Both the position numbers and the translations under genes were made by a program. Shown here one piece after another: positions 9,941 to 20,929 of a stretch of DNA of 64,000 bases; the first letter of the stretch is position 1; the number at the start of each line of letters is the position of its first letter. Source of the stretch: Atriophallophorus winterbourni (Eukaryota; Platyhelminthes; Trematoda; Plagiorchiida; Microphallidae); assembly GCA_013407085.1 (NCBI GenBank), contig JACCGJ010001876.1:62001-126000 (forward strand). The letters are read 5' to 3'. The notes beneath the pieces are model-generated. The model had not been told where the DNA came from. It was given only the letters and a program-made list of their open reading frames with translations, and ran no database searches.

Positions 9941-11583
9941 GAACTCCCCCCTAGAGCGTGAGTCAACGGATGAACGCTCGATACACCGTCTATGGTATGT
10001 ATTCAGCCAGTCTTGCGGGGAACCTCACTCTACGGCCGGCACGTGTTTGACGAGATGAAGGGGTAGACAGGATAGGTGAGGGTCGCTTGGATGTAACATC
10101 ATTGTTATTCATGGGTTGTGTAGGTGGGGTCGCAGGGGTGACTTCTTGTGACGGTTTTTCCTCGATGTATGCAGGTTTTAAGCGATCTATGCTGACTGTG
10201 TTTTCAACGCCGTTGCGTAACATAACGAAATATTTGGGTTTGCGGTCGATTACTTTAAATGGTCCTTCGTATGGGGTTTGTAATAGCTTTCTGACAGCAT
10301 CAACTCAAACGAAGACATGGGGGCAATTTTTAAGGTCGTTGTGGATGAATGAAGGGCGGTCAGCGACGCGGGTCGGTACTGGTATGATGGCCTGGAAGTT
10401 TTTCCTGAGTCTCGAGCAGTAAGATTCTGGGTCGATTTCACCAGTAGTGCGGGTATCCAGTATCATCTTGCCAGGCAGTCTCAGTGTTGTACCAAATACC
10501 AATTCTGAGGGTCAACAACCGATGTCTTCTTTAACGGTGATTCTAATACCGAGAAGTATGATAGGAAGACATTCAGAACACTCTGTTCCAGAACAAGCGG
10601 TAATAGCAGCTTTCAATTGACGATGAAAACGTTCGACTAGACCGTTGGCTGTAGGATGATATGCAGTAGTACGCACATGATCACATCCTAGTAAACGGTT
10701 TAGTTCACGGAACAAAGCGCTTGTGAATTACGATCCTCTGTCGGTGGTAATAGTAGCGGGTAGACCAAAAATGGATATCCATGAATCGACAAATGTTCGT
10801 GCGATGGTATCTGTGGAGGTGTCACGAACTGGGACAGCTATAGGCCAGCGAGTGTATCTATCAACGCATGTCAAGATATAGCTATAAGTTCGGGAAACGG
10901 GTAAAGGACCAACAATATCCAGGTGAATATGCTTGAATCGACCGTCGGGTACAGGGAATGAAAGGGGCACGGATATGTCGATGAATTTTGCTGCGTTGGC
11001 AAGCTACACAGTGTTTGGCCCAATGACGGATTTCACGTTGCATATTTTGCCAAATGAATCGTTCTGTTATGATTTTCACAGTTGAACGAATACTCGGATG
11101 TGACAATCCGTAAAAGTGATCGAAGATCTTCCGGCGATATGTTTGCGGGACGAAAGGTCTCGGCTTGCCGGTCGATATGTCACAGTGGATCTTGGCGTCG
11201 TAATCAAGCAGCGGCAAAAGGGCAAATTTGAGTGACTTATTCGCGACAATTTCGGAAAATTCAGAGTCGTTTTCCTGATGACTGGCCAGTTCTCTGAGAT
11301 CGAGTACTGAGTTGCTTATCTGTTGGATAGTGCAACGCGATAAGTCATCCGCGACTATGTTGCGGTCACCATCGATATGTCTAATATCTGTAGTAAACTG
11401 CGCGATGAAGTCAAGTTGACGAATTTCTCTTGGAGAGTTTCAGTCTGTAGGAGAACGGAACGCATAAACAATTGGCTTGTGATCAGTGAACACAGTAAAG
11501 GTGCGTCTCTCGAGTAGGTGATGGAAGTGTTCAATAGCTAGTTAAATGGAGAGAAGTTCGCGTCCAAAAGTGCTATACCTAGT
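9941..11583 (-). pseudogene. Gypsy element 2: RNase H and integrase
   Basis: On the minus strand, downstream of the RT, RNase H can be followed through frame breaks at 11220-11583. The integrase runs from about 11217 to 9990: zinc-binding HFYGLSHPSIRST...CVACQRSKIHRH, core DIVGPLPVSR, ITTDRGS, then TAYHPTANGLVERFHRQLK, and the tail TVSIDRLKPAYIEEK. Frameshifts near 10890, 10725, 10505 and 10250 break it into pieces. The polypurine tract at 9943-9957 (plus-strand complement) marks its 3' end. Confidence 0.88.
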
Positions 11584-12762
11584 CTATGCTGGTTGTAACT
11601 TCCGCGAGAAAAAGGACAGTGGTTGTATCTCTCCGCTCACTTCTTGCTGCAGTACGGCTCCGACTGCGACTTGTGATGCGTCGGTTTTCAGGACCAAATG
11701 TGCGTCATCGTCGGTTTTCAAGTGACTCAGAGCGGAAGCGTTGCTAAAAAGTTCTTTAACCTCGACGAATGCGGATTCTGCAGCGGTTATAATCGTCAAC
11801 TTTTTGGGATTTCCTTTAAGCATGTCAGTTAGCGGTTGTAGTATTTTAGCGGCGTTGGGGATAAATCGTCCATAGTAGTTAACGACGCCTAGGAAACGGC
11901 GTAAGCTTTTGATTGATTGTGGCATTGGGTATTCGAGTATGGACCGTATCTTTTCGAGCAGTGGGCTTATTCCATTACTGTCAATCCTATGGCCGAGAAA
12001 ATCAATGGTCGACTGGCCAAAAACGCATTTGTCGGGATTGATAGTAACGCCGTATTGGGCGAAGCGTTGGAAGACTTCACGGAGGTGTCGTACATGCTCC
12101 TCGTGTGATGAGCTAGCTACTAATGCGTCGTTGATATACACGAAGACGGAATCAAGACCACGAAGAATCTGATCCATGAACCGTTGAAAAGACTGTGCTG
12201 CGTTGCGCAAACCGAAGGGCATGCTAAGTAATTCAAAAAGACCAAATGGCGTAATTACAGCAGTTTTAGCAATATCGTCGGGGGCCATGGGGATCTGATG
12301 GTATGCACGTACGAGATCCAGTTTAGAGAAAACTGATTTTCCGTGAAGGCTAAGTGAGAAATCATGTATGTGCGGAATAGGGTAGCGGTCGGGTTGGGTA
12401 ACGCTATTCAACGCACGATAATCTCCGCAAGGTCTCCAATCGCCGTTCTTCTTGGCGACCATATGTAACGGCGATGCCCACAGACTGGTTGACGGTCTAA
12501 AAATGCCCAATGCAGCCATATGTTCGAACTCGCATTTTGCTGCTTTAAGTTTCTCTGGTGGCAGCCTTCGAGCTTTGGCAAAAACCGAAGGCCCTTTAGT
12601 AACGATGTGATGTTGAACATCGTGGGTGGGAGTCTCCGAATATGGCGATACGCGTGTCAAGTTCGGGAATTCACGCAGGATGTCGCTGTATGCGGCACTG
12701 TTTGGTACGAATATGCGGTATAAATCCGAGCACATGCAACGGAGATATGAACAAAATGTCAT
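11584..12762 (-). pseudogene. Gypsy element 2: reverse transcriptase
   Basis: A 392-codon open frame covers the whole [65 protein letters not shown], the active-site region [22 protein letters not shown] and the start of RNase H ([17 protein letters not shown]). The active site reads YIND where Gypsy RTs have Y-x-D-D, so a key aspartate is lost and the enzyme is probably dead. The element is 5'-truncated near 12759, with no gag, protease or 5' LTR. The same RT at 1-1010 carries one extra base. Confidence 0.92.
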
Positions 12763-12823
12763 AGCAGCAAAGAATACGACCGCACTCGTGAACTAGAATT
12801 GACGCAGTGTGAAACAAGTGTTC

Positions 12824-13439
12824 ATATCGTGCGTACGCTAGTCCAAACTTTGATGTCATCCGAAAATAAAATGAGCCTTGAGGTACACCACTGGTAACTT
12901 CTACTGGTCTGGATAGTGCCCCATCAACTCAAAACCTGATAACTCTACCAGTCAAGTAATCTTGTATCCAGCCCAATAATCTACCGCGCACCCGGAGCTG
13001 ATCCAATTTTTGTAGCAGTATGCTGTGGTTAACATGCTCAAATGCTTTAGACATATCCAAGTAACAAGCGTGGATAAGGCATCCATTATCCACGGCTCGA
13101 GTCCAGTTATCAAGAGTTATGAGAAGATTGGTAAGGTATGAGTGTCTTTTCCTGAATCCGTGCTGTGCGAAAGAAGATTATTTTGCTCCAAATGTTTCAT
13201 AAGTTCGTCATCCACAAATCTTTCGGAACTTCAGAGACCACTGGCAACATTGTGATTGTTGTGTAATTAGCCATATCGAATGGGTTCCCTTTTTGTATAA
13301 CGGCATGATTATTCCACTTTTCCAGTCATTAGCAAACTTACTACAACTAAGTGGCAGGTTGAAAAGATAATAAGTTGCGGCATCGCCCTAGTCAATCTTT
13401 GTATAAGCCAGCGGGTGTAGAAAATTCAGCAGGAAGAAA
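12824..13439 (-). pseudogene. CR1-like reverse transcriptase fragment (copy B)
   Basis: Second copy of the fragment at 1075-1690, with the same internal deletion between GVPQGS and the F-x-D-D-like block and the same frame breaks. Confidence 0.8.
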
Positions 13440-13468
13440 TCGGGGAAAAAACTAACAACATTGTTCCA

Positions 13469-13747
13469 TTATTCCACACTGCAGATCTAATTGTCGAAGG
13501 TTTTCCTTTGCTGTCATAGTCTGTTTTATATGGAACTCCCTGCCCCCACATACCATTTGCGCAACAAGCCTGAACATGTTCAAGGCTGAACTTGACAATT
13601 ATATGTTGACCAAATCCAACCTTGCTGACTTTCCATATGGATAAAACATTTGTGCTGTTTTTTATGCATTCCCTATATCCTCAATCTGTGGTTACTGTAA
13701 AGTATTTGCTTTTTGGACCATTTAAACTTATAATTACTTTGAATTGT
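13469..13747 (+). mobile_element. CR1-like element 3' end (copy B)
   Basis: Second copy of 1720-1998. It matches the 3' end of the element that terminates near 47.08 kb and stands in opposite orientation to the RT fragment at its left. Confidence 0.8.
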
Positions 13748-13912
13748 TGTTAGCCAGCGTAAGAAGACTCAGCGAGCTCAAAAGTTAGCGCGCTCACCTA
13801 CATGTAAGGAAACTGAGCTGCGTATCAGCCATTGAGTGACAATTAACTTGCAATTAGCTTCAATCCACAGTAAATTGCGAGATTTGTAAAAATCGCTGTT
13901 CCTGAGAAAACT

Positions 13913-14224
13913 ATGAAAAATAAGACCAAAAATATTTTGCTGCCTAACGAAACAGATCCATTTATACAAGAGGCTAAATCTCGAAGCTATTTGCATCGCC
14001 TATGCGTCCAAAATCTATTGCGTTTAGGAGACCTTAAGCCATATCTTCAGTTAGTTCGGGTCCATAGAATCGGTTTGTGGAAAAAAGGACATCGAGCAAG
14101 TCCAATATTAGTCGAATTCAAAAATCAGAGAGACAGAGAATTGTTTCTTTATAAAAGCAACCAAATACATATCAATACCAAGAGTTTGTATAGAATGATG
14201 CCAGATAGTCGCCCAGCTTTGTGA
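13913..14224 (+). pseudogene. ORF1-like fragment of a non-LTR element
   Basis: A 103-codon frame reads MKNKTKNILLPNETDP... through VHRIGLWKKGHRASPILVEF to a TGA. The pattern R-x-x-PILVEF-x-x-Q-x-x-R resembles the RNA-binding segment of ORF1 proteins of CR1-like elements. Downstream DNA to about 14500 may hold more ORF1 remnants but is not open. The first half is shared with copy A. Confidence 0.5.
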
Positions 14225-14529
14225 AAATATTTTGCGTTCCAGCGTTCGGGTGGCAAAATAGCTAAACCGAAGGAAAACCCTGAGAAACGCTGATGAAATA
14301 ACTACGCAAAAGCGGATATTTCAATTAGGAAGGCTCAAGTGCTTGTAGAAAACATAGTTGAGGATTTTCGGCTAAGTTGTGATGCAGCTTCGTCTGGGCT
14401 CAACGCCGTTGCATTAGGAAGATCTGAGCCGCAACCTTCCAGCAACGTAGATTCCACATACAGTACTAATGTGTTACCGCATTTGGACATACCAAAATCT
14501 TGGTAATACCTCGTGTACTGCCCCCGAGG

Positions 14530-14992
14530 GTTCAATAAGAGTTATAAAAAATCAATTATACGATGTCACGATGTCAAGTAATATGCTTACCCTGAGTTAA
14601 TACACAGGCATCGTCAAATCGTTATGTAACAAATAATTGTCCAAGGTTCGAGTGAATGTTTTGATACAGGGAGAGGTGATAATTGCTTCGGGAAGGGCAT
14701 TCCACAGGAAACAGTCACGTACCGAATAGAAATATCGGCGACAATTAGTACGGGAATGGGGAATTTGTAGTGCCGCTGAGTGGCTACGTGTAATTCCTGA
14801 TTCACGGTATTTGAACAAATGTTTGAGTGGATGATCTGGAGTATTCAATATCTTGTAAGTAATGATAACGTCACTTCGAAGTCTACGTTGAAGGGGAGTG
14901 GGGAGCTTTAGCTTTTTCAACCTTTCCTCGTATGTAAGGTCTCGAAAACCACGCACGAGTTTAGTTGCACGATGATATATCCTGTCAAGCAA
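14530..14992 (-). pseudogene. CR1-like RT C-terminal end
   Basis: The minus-strand frame 14992-14597 reads LDRIYHRATKLVRGFRDLTY, PLQRRLRSDVIITYKILNTP, PHSRTNCRRYFYSVRDCFLW and a stop. This is the conserved C-terminal module of the CR1-like family seen throughout the window, followed by about 65 bp of 3' UTR. It is 5'-truncated at 14992 against Gypsy element 3. Confidence 0.88.
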
Positions 14993-16040
14993 GAATATAT
15001 CTTTTTTGATGAAGCATCAAGTGAAGCTACAACCATTAACACGCCTTTTGGATTGTATCGTTATAAGTTTCTTCCGTTTGGCTTATCTGTTTCACCAGCT
15101 GTATTTCAATATGTGATGAACAATATTGTTGATGGCCTCCCTGGTGTCGAAGTCTATCAAGACGATATTGTTATTCATGCACCAGATAATCGTGTTTACG
15201 ATCAACGTTTATTAGCTTTACTCTCTCGTTTCAAACATTATAACGTTAAATAAAATCCGGATAAATGCATCATTTCTGTTGATGAGATTGCTTGTCTCGG
15301 ATACTGTGTATCGTCTAATGGACTCCGTCCAGACCAGAATCGTCTTAAACCTCTGGTGGAAATGAAATCGCCAAATTCTTTTAGTGAACTTCCATCGGTA
15401 ATGGGAGTGCTACAATATTATTCTAAATTCATCCCAAATTTTGCAACAGTTGCTAATTCATTGTTCACATTAATGAATGCTACTACGTTCAAGTGAACTT
15501 CCGAACATTAACTTCTTATTTGCAATCTGCACGTGGAATTGGTGCTGTTTTAGAGCAAAATGGCAATCCGGTACTGATGTATTGCTTCCCCTCGTGGAAT
15601 TGGTGCTGTTTTAGAGCAAAATGGCCATCCGGTATGATGTATTTCACCTCGACTAAGTAAAGCAGAATAAAGTTATGCTCAGACTCATCGAGAAGCGCTT
15701 GGTCATGAATTCACTATAGTAACTGATCATGAAGCACTGAAATTTATTTACAATCCGATATCTTCATTTACAAAATCCGCTGCAGCAATGGTTTGGGGAT
15801 GGAGCCTAGCACTTGGTGCATATAATTACACTATTGAAAATCGCCACATCCAAGAACTGTGCACAACCGTCATGCAGATCAAATCATCTACCAAGATTCA
15901 GGTCAGTTGCGTTCTAATACTGGTTGCGTTAGAAATCATAACACAACACCTCCAGATTCTTCCGAGAATATTGAATCAAGTGAACCTGTCAGACGATCGG
16001 ATAGACTGAAATTCTCGTTGTTAAAGTTAAATTAATTAAT
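14993..16040 (+). pseudogene. Gypsy element 3, degenerate RT, RNase H and C-terminal tail
   Basis: The plus strand encodes INTPFGLYRYKFLPFGLS, GLPGVEVYQDDIVIHAP (active site Y-Q-D-D), LGYCVSSNGL, LQYYSKFIPNFA, then RNase H (EFTIVTDHEALKF). It then jumps to a C-terminal end SEPVRRSDRLKFSLLKLN with the integrase missing. Stops and frameshifts occur near 15252, 15495 and 15660. It is a different lineage from elements 1 and 2 and matches the fragment at 63.8-64 kb. Confidence 0.82.
15533..15650 (+). repeat. Short tandem duplication inside Gypsy element 3
   Basis: GGAATTGGTGCTGTTTTAGA and the following roughly 40 bases occur twice in a row, with a unit of about 60 bp, covering the RNase H motif GIGAVLEQNG. 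The duplication is specific to this copy. Confidence 0.85.
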
Positions 16041-16398
16041 AGATACCGTGTGATTTTAGTGAGCGTGGTTTATTCTCACCTCTATTCTTGGGTTGGTTAT
16101 TTCACTCAATTCAATTCAATACAATTCATTACAGACAACTAAAAACTATGCAGATGTAATTTAGTTGAAACGATTGTTGTGATGTTGTTTATGATGCTCA
16201 TTGAAATTGGCATTTCTTTTGTACAACGAATAACGGTGTTCAATCACCGAATTACTGTGACGCATAAAGCGTATTAACGGAGTGTGTTATATTATAACTA
16301 TAGAGGAATCGTGATGAATACAATTGTATTGGGATAGAAATCAACGTTAATCTTATAAGACATCGAAAAACAGTGATACGTCTGTTATCCGTATATCT
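16041..16398. other. Unassigned AT-rich DNA
   Basis: No gene recognised. The run of CAATTCAATTCAATACAATTC at 16110-16135 resembles the simple tails of the CR1-like elements; part of this stretch may be 3' sequence of Gypsy element 3. Confidence 0.35.
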
Positions 16399-17290
16399 TT
16401 AATGTAGCAAAATATTCATTTTATGTATCACGTTTACGGTCTGCTTAGAGCAGTCTGCAATTGATTTTATTCGCATCCAAAGTTTAACATCATCCGCAAA
16501 AAGAACTACCTTGCATGAGAGCGTCTCAGGTAAATCATTGATGTAAACTAAGAAAAGCACTGGACCGAGAACGGAACCTTGCGGTACACCACTGGAGGTA
16601 TTAATGACTCGTGATTGTACCACGTTAATCCGAACGGTTGCCTTGCGCCCAATGAGGTAGCTTTCGAACCACACGAGTAGCTGCCCGTCAATAGCAATCT
16701 GTTTCAGCTTTTGTCGCAACAGGAAGTGATCAACTCTGTCGAAAGCTTTCGACATATCCAGATAGCACGCGTGCACACTGTCTCCTGCGTCAACCGTTTG
16801 AGTCCAATCGTTTAATACCGTCAGCAAGTTTGTCAAGCATGAGCGAGCTTTACGAAACCCATGCTGGGCGACAGATAGTATAATTCGTGATTCCAAGTGA
16901 TGAACTATATTTTCCGTAACTATGCGCGGGATCTGAACGGCTACCACCCTTATAAATTGGTGAAATTACCCCTATCTTCCACTCTGTTGGCACCACTCCT
17001 TCGGTTAGGGAATGTTGGAACAATTGGCATAGTGGTTCACACAGCTGCTGGTCACAGGATTTTAGTAGTGCTGGTGTTATTCCATCGGCTCCAGGAGATT
17101 TCCTAGGGTTCAGTCGACACAAGTGTCTTCGTATAATCGCTGAATTAATCTCAATATCATTCAGTTGTTGAGATACAATCGATGTCAGTAAATTCTCATT
17201 CGCCCTAACCGTTATCGGGCTTAAAACATTTGCATAAAATTGAGCGGTTGCATTACATGCTAACTGGATTAACTTAACCATGCTGATGAA
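16399..17290 (-). pseudogene. CR1-like reverse transcriptase, central part
   Basis: The minus strand reads [32 protein letters not shown], a frameshift near 16950, then [47 protein letters not shown] and [11 protein letters not shown] with catalytic FADD. It stops soon after, so the C-terminal module is missing, and the endonuclease is absent. It is the same family as 55.6-59.6 kb. Confidence 0.88.
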
Positions 17291-17629
17291 AATCCTTTCA
17301 ATAGGTAAATGCACAACACCCGACGGTAATGAGTTTCATAAGAGAATAAATGTACTGTTTGTACTGTAACAATTGTACCGAATGCGCAGTCATATTTCGT
17401 TTCGTTCACACGTTGTTACAGCCAGACGAATTCAAATGGCGTGCACTCCACCTACCTAATCAGCTTAAAAATAAAACGGAACATTTTATTCCCAACTGTC
17501 ACACCTTCTCATCTGAAAGCATGAAATGTTTCTAAAATGTGTCGACCGTGAGGGGTCCATTTCAGACGTTCTGTGTTATCTTGGTTGTGAAAACAATGAA
17601 TACACTAACGTGTGTGTGTAGTGTAGATC
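17291..17629. other. Unassigned DNA
   Basis: A 61-codon open frame at 17350-17535 has no recognised motif. No other feature is seen. Confidence 0.35.
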
Positions 17630-17912
17630 GTGCATGAAATGTAGCAGGTATTTTTACTCTGTCCGTGTCTGTTTTAGTTGGAACAGTTTACCTTCAACCG
17701 CACCACTAAGTTCAATAGAAACACTACCAAGTCAATCAGTTGTTGACGTGCTTTATTTTATTGCATTATTCGTTTACAGAACACTTATAGACTGTTTAAT
17801 CTATGTTCTTATATTGTTTATACACTTAAATTTCAATTTTTACCATCCTATGATTGTTGTTAAGCTTGTTGCTTTTTAGACCATTAAAAACCTTGAGTTA
17901 TCTTGAACCCAC
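17630..17912 (+). mobile_element. CR1-like element 3' end
   Basis: The stretch encodes YFYSVRVCFSWNSLPS and then follows the 3' UTR of the copy ending at 34.06 kb (GTTGCTTTTTAGACCATTAAAAACC and a TTGAGTTATCTTGAA tail). It is a heavily 5'-truncated copy; part of its C-terminal region is deleted relative to 33.8-34.06 kb. Confidence 0.8.
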
Positions 17913-17984
17913 TAGCATGGTTTTGACCTAGGTCAGTGGTCGCTATGCCGACCACATTGCTGTAACCACACAGCAACCCAATTC

Positions 17985-18050
17985 AACTTAACACAGCGGT
18001 CAACATGAGCAAAAGTACATTACTAACGGGGCTAACGATCAACAAATAAT
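17985..18050 (+). repeat. Short repeat shared with the arms at 20.3-21.3 kb
   Basis: ACATTACTAACGGGGCTAA and about 30 bases before it resemble a segment of both inverted arms flanking the Penelope-like fragments (20.43-20.48 kb and, inverted, 21.17-21.22 kb). It lies just beyond the 3' end of the MULE gene, so it could be a MULE terminal repeat or a relic of a Penelope-like 3' end. Confidence 0.55.
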
Positions 18051-18170
18051 ACATAGGCAGACCCGGTATACTCGCTCAGGGCAAGGCCATTAAAATAATG
18101 GTTAAAAGAACGCTTGAAAAGAGATAAATTTTTATTGATAACAAATTCTAATTTGACAAGTATTTCATCT

Positions 18171-20134
18171 TCAATCGTCATCACCCACGTTAGATTCAGT
18201 TTCTTCAGTTAATCCTAAAGGGGCAATCATGTAGGGCGGGATCGGATTGCAGCTGCAGTCGTTCACAAAATCACGAAACTCTATTCGCAATTGATTGAAA
18301 GCAGCTGCGGACAGCTTGCGCTCAGCCTGCTGAAGTAGCGGTTGCCAGGCTGAAACCCCGGATTGATGGGCGTAAGATGTCATTGCATGGTCAACATAAC
18401 CTGAAGTTATTGGCAGCATTTCGTTGTAACATCTTTGCCAACGATTGAAAATGGGATAATCATCTGAAAGCCAATTGGTTAAGCGAATGAATTTCACTAA
18501 CCCATGGGAATAACTCGTACGTTTCTGACATACAAAGCATGCCGACAAGGCAGACGATAATCGGTGAAAAATGGACAATCACACTGCCAGGTGACTGTAG
18601 ATACCTTGTATGTCTTGGAACCTTCAGTCACCGCGCATAATTCTTGTATGTTGACGCAAGTCATCAGACGGTTTTGCCGCAGGTGGTCGGTCAGCAATTC
18701 CACGGCTTTGGGTACTAGCAGGGTGCACATTCCATCAAGCTCAGGGTGCTGAGGAATTTCGCGAGGCCCACGACTGGTAGAGACAAACAGAGCCTGACGA
18801 TTCTGAAGGATGTGTTGGAAGACGTCCTTCGTTCTTTCGACAGCTTGCCAGAGACAAATGTTCCCACTCAAATTGTGCCTCTTTATTGACCGATGGGTGG
18901 CTTCAACGAAGTTATTGTCCCTTCGGCCAAAAGTGGGAACTCGAGGCGATCTGATTGTTGTCCACATTGAGGCTCGGTGGATCAGTCTTGGCCTCACGTA
19001 CTGTTGGTATAGGGTTTCGTTAACCCTATTCATTGCATTCAAAGATACAATATATCTCCACTTGTTGCGCGTGCTCATAGCTACGTAGAACCACTTCATA
19101 AACAAGGCACCAGGTTGCTGTAAACATGTTAAGTAATTAAGATGAACATACTCTTTTGGTAACATTCCGTATAATGTGCACACGACACAGAAACACATGT
19201 GCTGCTGGCATTTCAGCTCTCACTGCAGCCTGAGTGGCAGCGCTGTCATCCATCATGACCGACAGAATGCTAACAGGGTTAGCGAATTCCAAAAACTTGC
19301 GTAGGAACAAAGATATGGACGCTGTGGTCTCCGTCCGCAACCATCCGAAGCAAACAGGAATACCCTTACCGCAGCCATCTACCACAACAATGACGAATAA
19401 GTGGTACTTTTCACGGCAACTCTTGAAAGTTGAGTCAATGCCAATGAAATGAGGAAACCGGCGGCAAAGCGTTATCTGTTCATTCGTCATAAATATGAAA
19501 TGAGTGAGATTGCTCTCAGCATCAGTTTCCATAGAACAACGGCCGGATGTATTGAGCTGGGAGCTCAAGTCGTATAAAAAACTTGTGGTTTTGTGACTCG
19601 CCAGCAGCTTCCATCGCATGTTTCTTACGTCACACGGCGTGACGTATTTCCCCATCTGCGTTCGAATATAATTGCATATGTTGAACGATGGAGTATTGTT
19701 CAACAACCAAGGGGTTATCGTTGACATCTCGTCCAGTGAGAGGCGCCTATGAGTCGGTTCGTATTTAGCCATTAATAAATTAATGGGATGGTTGTGCTCC
19801 AAGGAAACTCGAGAGACACCAAACCTTTCACTAGGCAACCTCGAGATGAGTATTCTTGACCCACATCCGATTTTACGGGATTGCGTTCGACGAATTCCTC
19901 GGGAAGATGGCTGGTGTCGTCCAGCTTTTACGCATTCGTAAGTCCGGGATCTGCAAATTATCAAAGTTAAGCTAACACAAACCTGCCATTTGGTGCTGTG
20001 CTCCGAATGTAATACGATGAACCAGTGGAGCTTTGAAACCTGGAAATAGCACCTGCTGCTTCAACTAGGGATTGAAATTGTATGGGGTCGGCAACGGTTC
20101 CGAATATTTCTGCAAAAACCTGAACTAGCGACAT
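18171..20134 (-). CDS. MULE transposase (FAR1-type DNA-binding domain, DDE core, SWIM zinc finger), apparently intact with three micro-introns
   Basis: The proposed exons on the minus strand are 20134-19983, 19950-19152, 19117-18502 and 18463-18171, giving 619 residues and a stop. The introns of 32, 34 and 38 nt (phases 2, 0, 1) all begin GT, end AG and contain CTTAAC 10-15 nt before the acceptor. Residues about 50-107 form a FAR1/WRKY-like zinc domain ending LEHNHPIN. The MULE DDE core follows: FIGIDSTFKS (D223), VMMDDSAA (D285/D286), then DNNFVEATHRSIKRHNL (E389). A SWIM finger has C496-x-C498, then C508-x-H510 (QCDCPF...PCRHAL). Without splicing it falls into three frames. The role is cut-and-paste transposition in the nucleus. 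The start ATG is the first in frame before exon 1 and has not been tested. Confidence 0.88.
18464..18501 (-). other. Micro-intron 3 of the MULE transposase (38 nt)
   Basis: It begins GTTAGT, has CTTAAC ending 14 nt before the acceptor, and ends GGCTTTCAG. It lies in phase 1. It removes an in-frame TAG and joins VRVIPM to DDYPIFNRW. Confidence 0.75.
19118..19151 (-). other. Micro-intron 2 of the MULE transposase (34 nt)
   Basis: It begins GTATGT, contains CTTAAC and ends TGTTTACAG. It lies in phase 0. It joins IIRNVTKR to QPGALFMKW. Confidence 0.78.
19951..19982 (-). other. Micro-intron 1 of the MULE transposase (32 nt)
   Basis: It begins GTTTGT, contains CTTAAC and ends TTTGCAG. It lies in phase 2. 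It joins the N-terminal exon (STAPNG) to RSRTYECVKAG in the FAR1-type domain. Confidence 0.75.
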
Positions 20135-20300
20135 CGTCAAAATATGCTGCGTGTAGGTTATGCAGCGCTTTTTAAAGGACGGCCAGATGCCATGATTAAC
20201 TTAAAAATAAACGCATTCTGATTCGTGCCCCTTGAACGGATTCTGATTGGTCAGCTAATATATACTTCGTGCCCGTTGAAAGTAAGAATAACGGATGCCC

Positions 20301-20545
20301 TAAACAGCCTATAGTACGCCTACAGTGTGTCACGTCTTGTGGGAATGACCAGGATCAGCGGTCCATTTTCCTCACAGTGTATATCCAAAACAATCTGATA
20401 CAAGTGAACACGGTCAAGGTCAGTTGACACAGCTGCCCACATACGTAAAAGTACATAACTAACGGGGCTAAGGCTATTTTTGAAGGAAAACAAGAATTTA
20501 ATTAACTAGTAGCTATAAGGTGAATAAAAACTATTTACTTCCGCA
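20301..20545 (+). repeat. Inverted arm 1 around Penelope-like fragments
   Basis: About 245 bp here is the inverted counterpart of 21095-21339, with high identity (TAAACAGCCTATAGTACGCC outermost, GGAAGTAAATAG-type innermost). It overlaps the last codons of the minus-strand GIY-YIG fragment, so each arm is the 3' end of a Penelope-like copy. Confidence 0.9.
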
Positions 20546-20844
20546 CGCTTTCGGTGTTCTTCGATTCTAGTGTGAATTTTCCCGGAAGTCTGCCCTATGT
20601 AAACACCCGAACAGTCCTTACAGTTGATTCCGTAGATGCTGTTCGTAACGCTAGATAAAGGCGTCTTATCCTTGAGGTGCGTCAGAACCGAACGGATAAT
20701 TTTCCTTTTCTTATAAGTTACGCGTAATGCCGCCTGGTTCAAGATTCTACGTATCGCTTCAGAAGTGCATTTTACATAAGGTATACAAACTTTATCTCGC
20801 CAATTTTTCTCCGATTTTTCGGATGGGTATTTTACTTTCATCAA
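20506..20844 (-). pseudogene. Penelope-like element GIY-YIG endonuclease fragment
   Basis: The minus strand reads VCIPYVKCTSEAIRRIL, then SIYGINCKDCSGVYIGQTSG and IHTRIEEHRKRAE. This is the linker and the GIY-YIG endonuclease core (C-x-x-C before YIGQT, catalytic-type R in TRIEEH) of a Penelope-like element. The RT is absent, and the frame passes straight into the terminal arm, so the C-terminal tail is missing. Confidence 0.88.
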
Positions 20845-20929
20845 TTGGCGTGTCCGGAGACAGCCCCGGGATGCAAGGGAATATCAATCCCTTATTCGTG
20901 ATTCCGCCTTGGCAAGAACGTTTTAGATA

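Larger units (their letters stand above)
11751..14071. repeat. Segmental duplication, copy B
   Basis: Near-identical to 1-2322. Copy B lacks the extra base found near 485 in copy A. Its left end continues into the rest of Gypsy element 2, so the duplicated unit extends left beyond the region visible in copy A. It ends at 14071, inside the ORF1-like frame, which continues intact only here. Confidence 0.95.

Noticed and set aside
18497..18540. Simple frameshift mutation in the MULE transposase after the SWIM finger
   Set aside because: A 38-nt GT-AG segment with CTTAAC and a strong acceptor restores the frame and the expected sequence, so a micro-intron explains it better.
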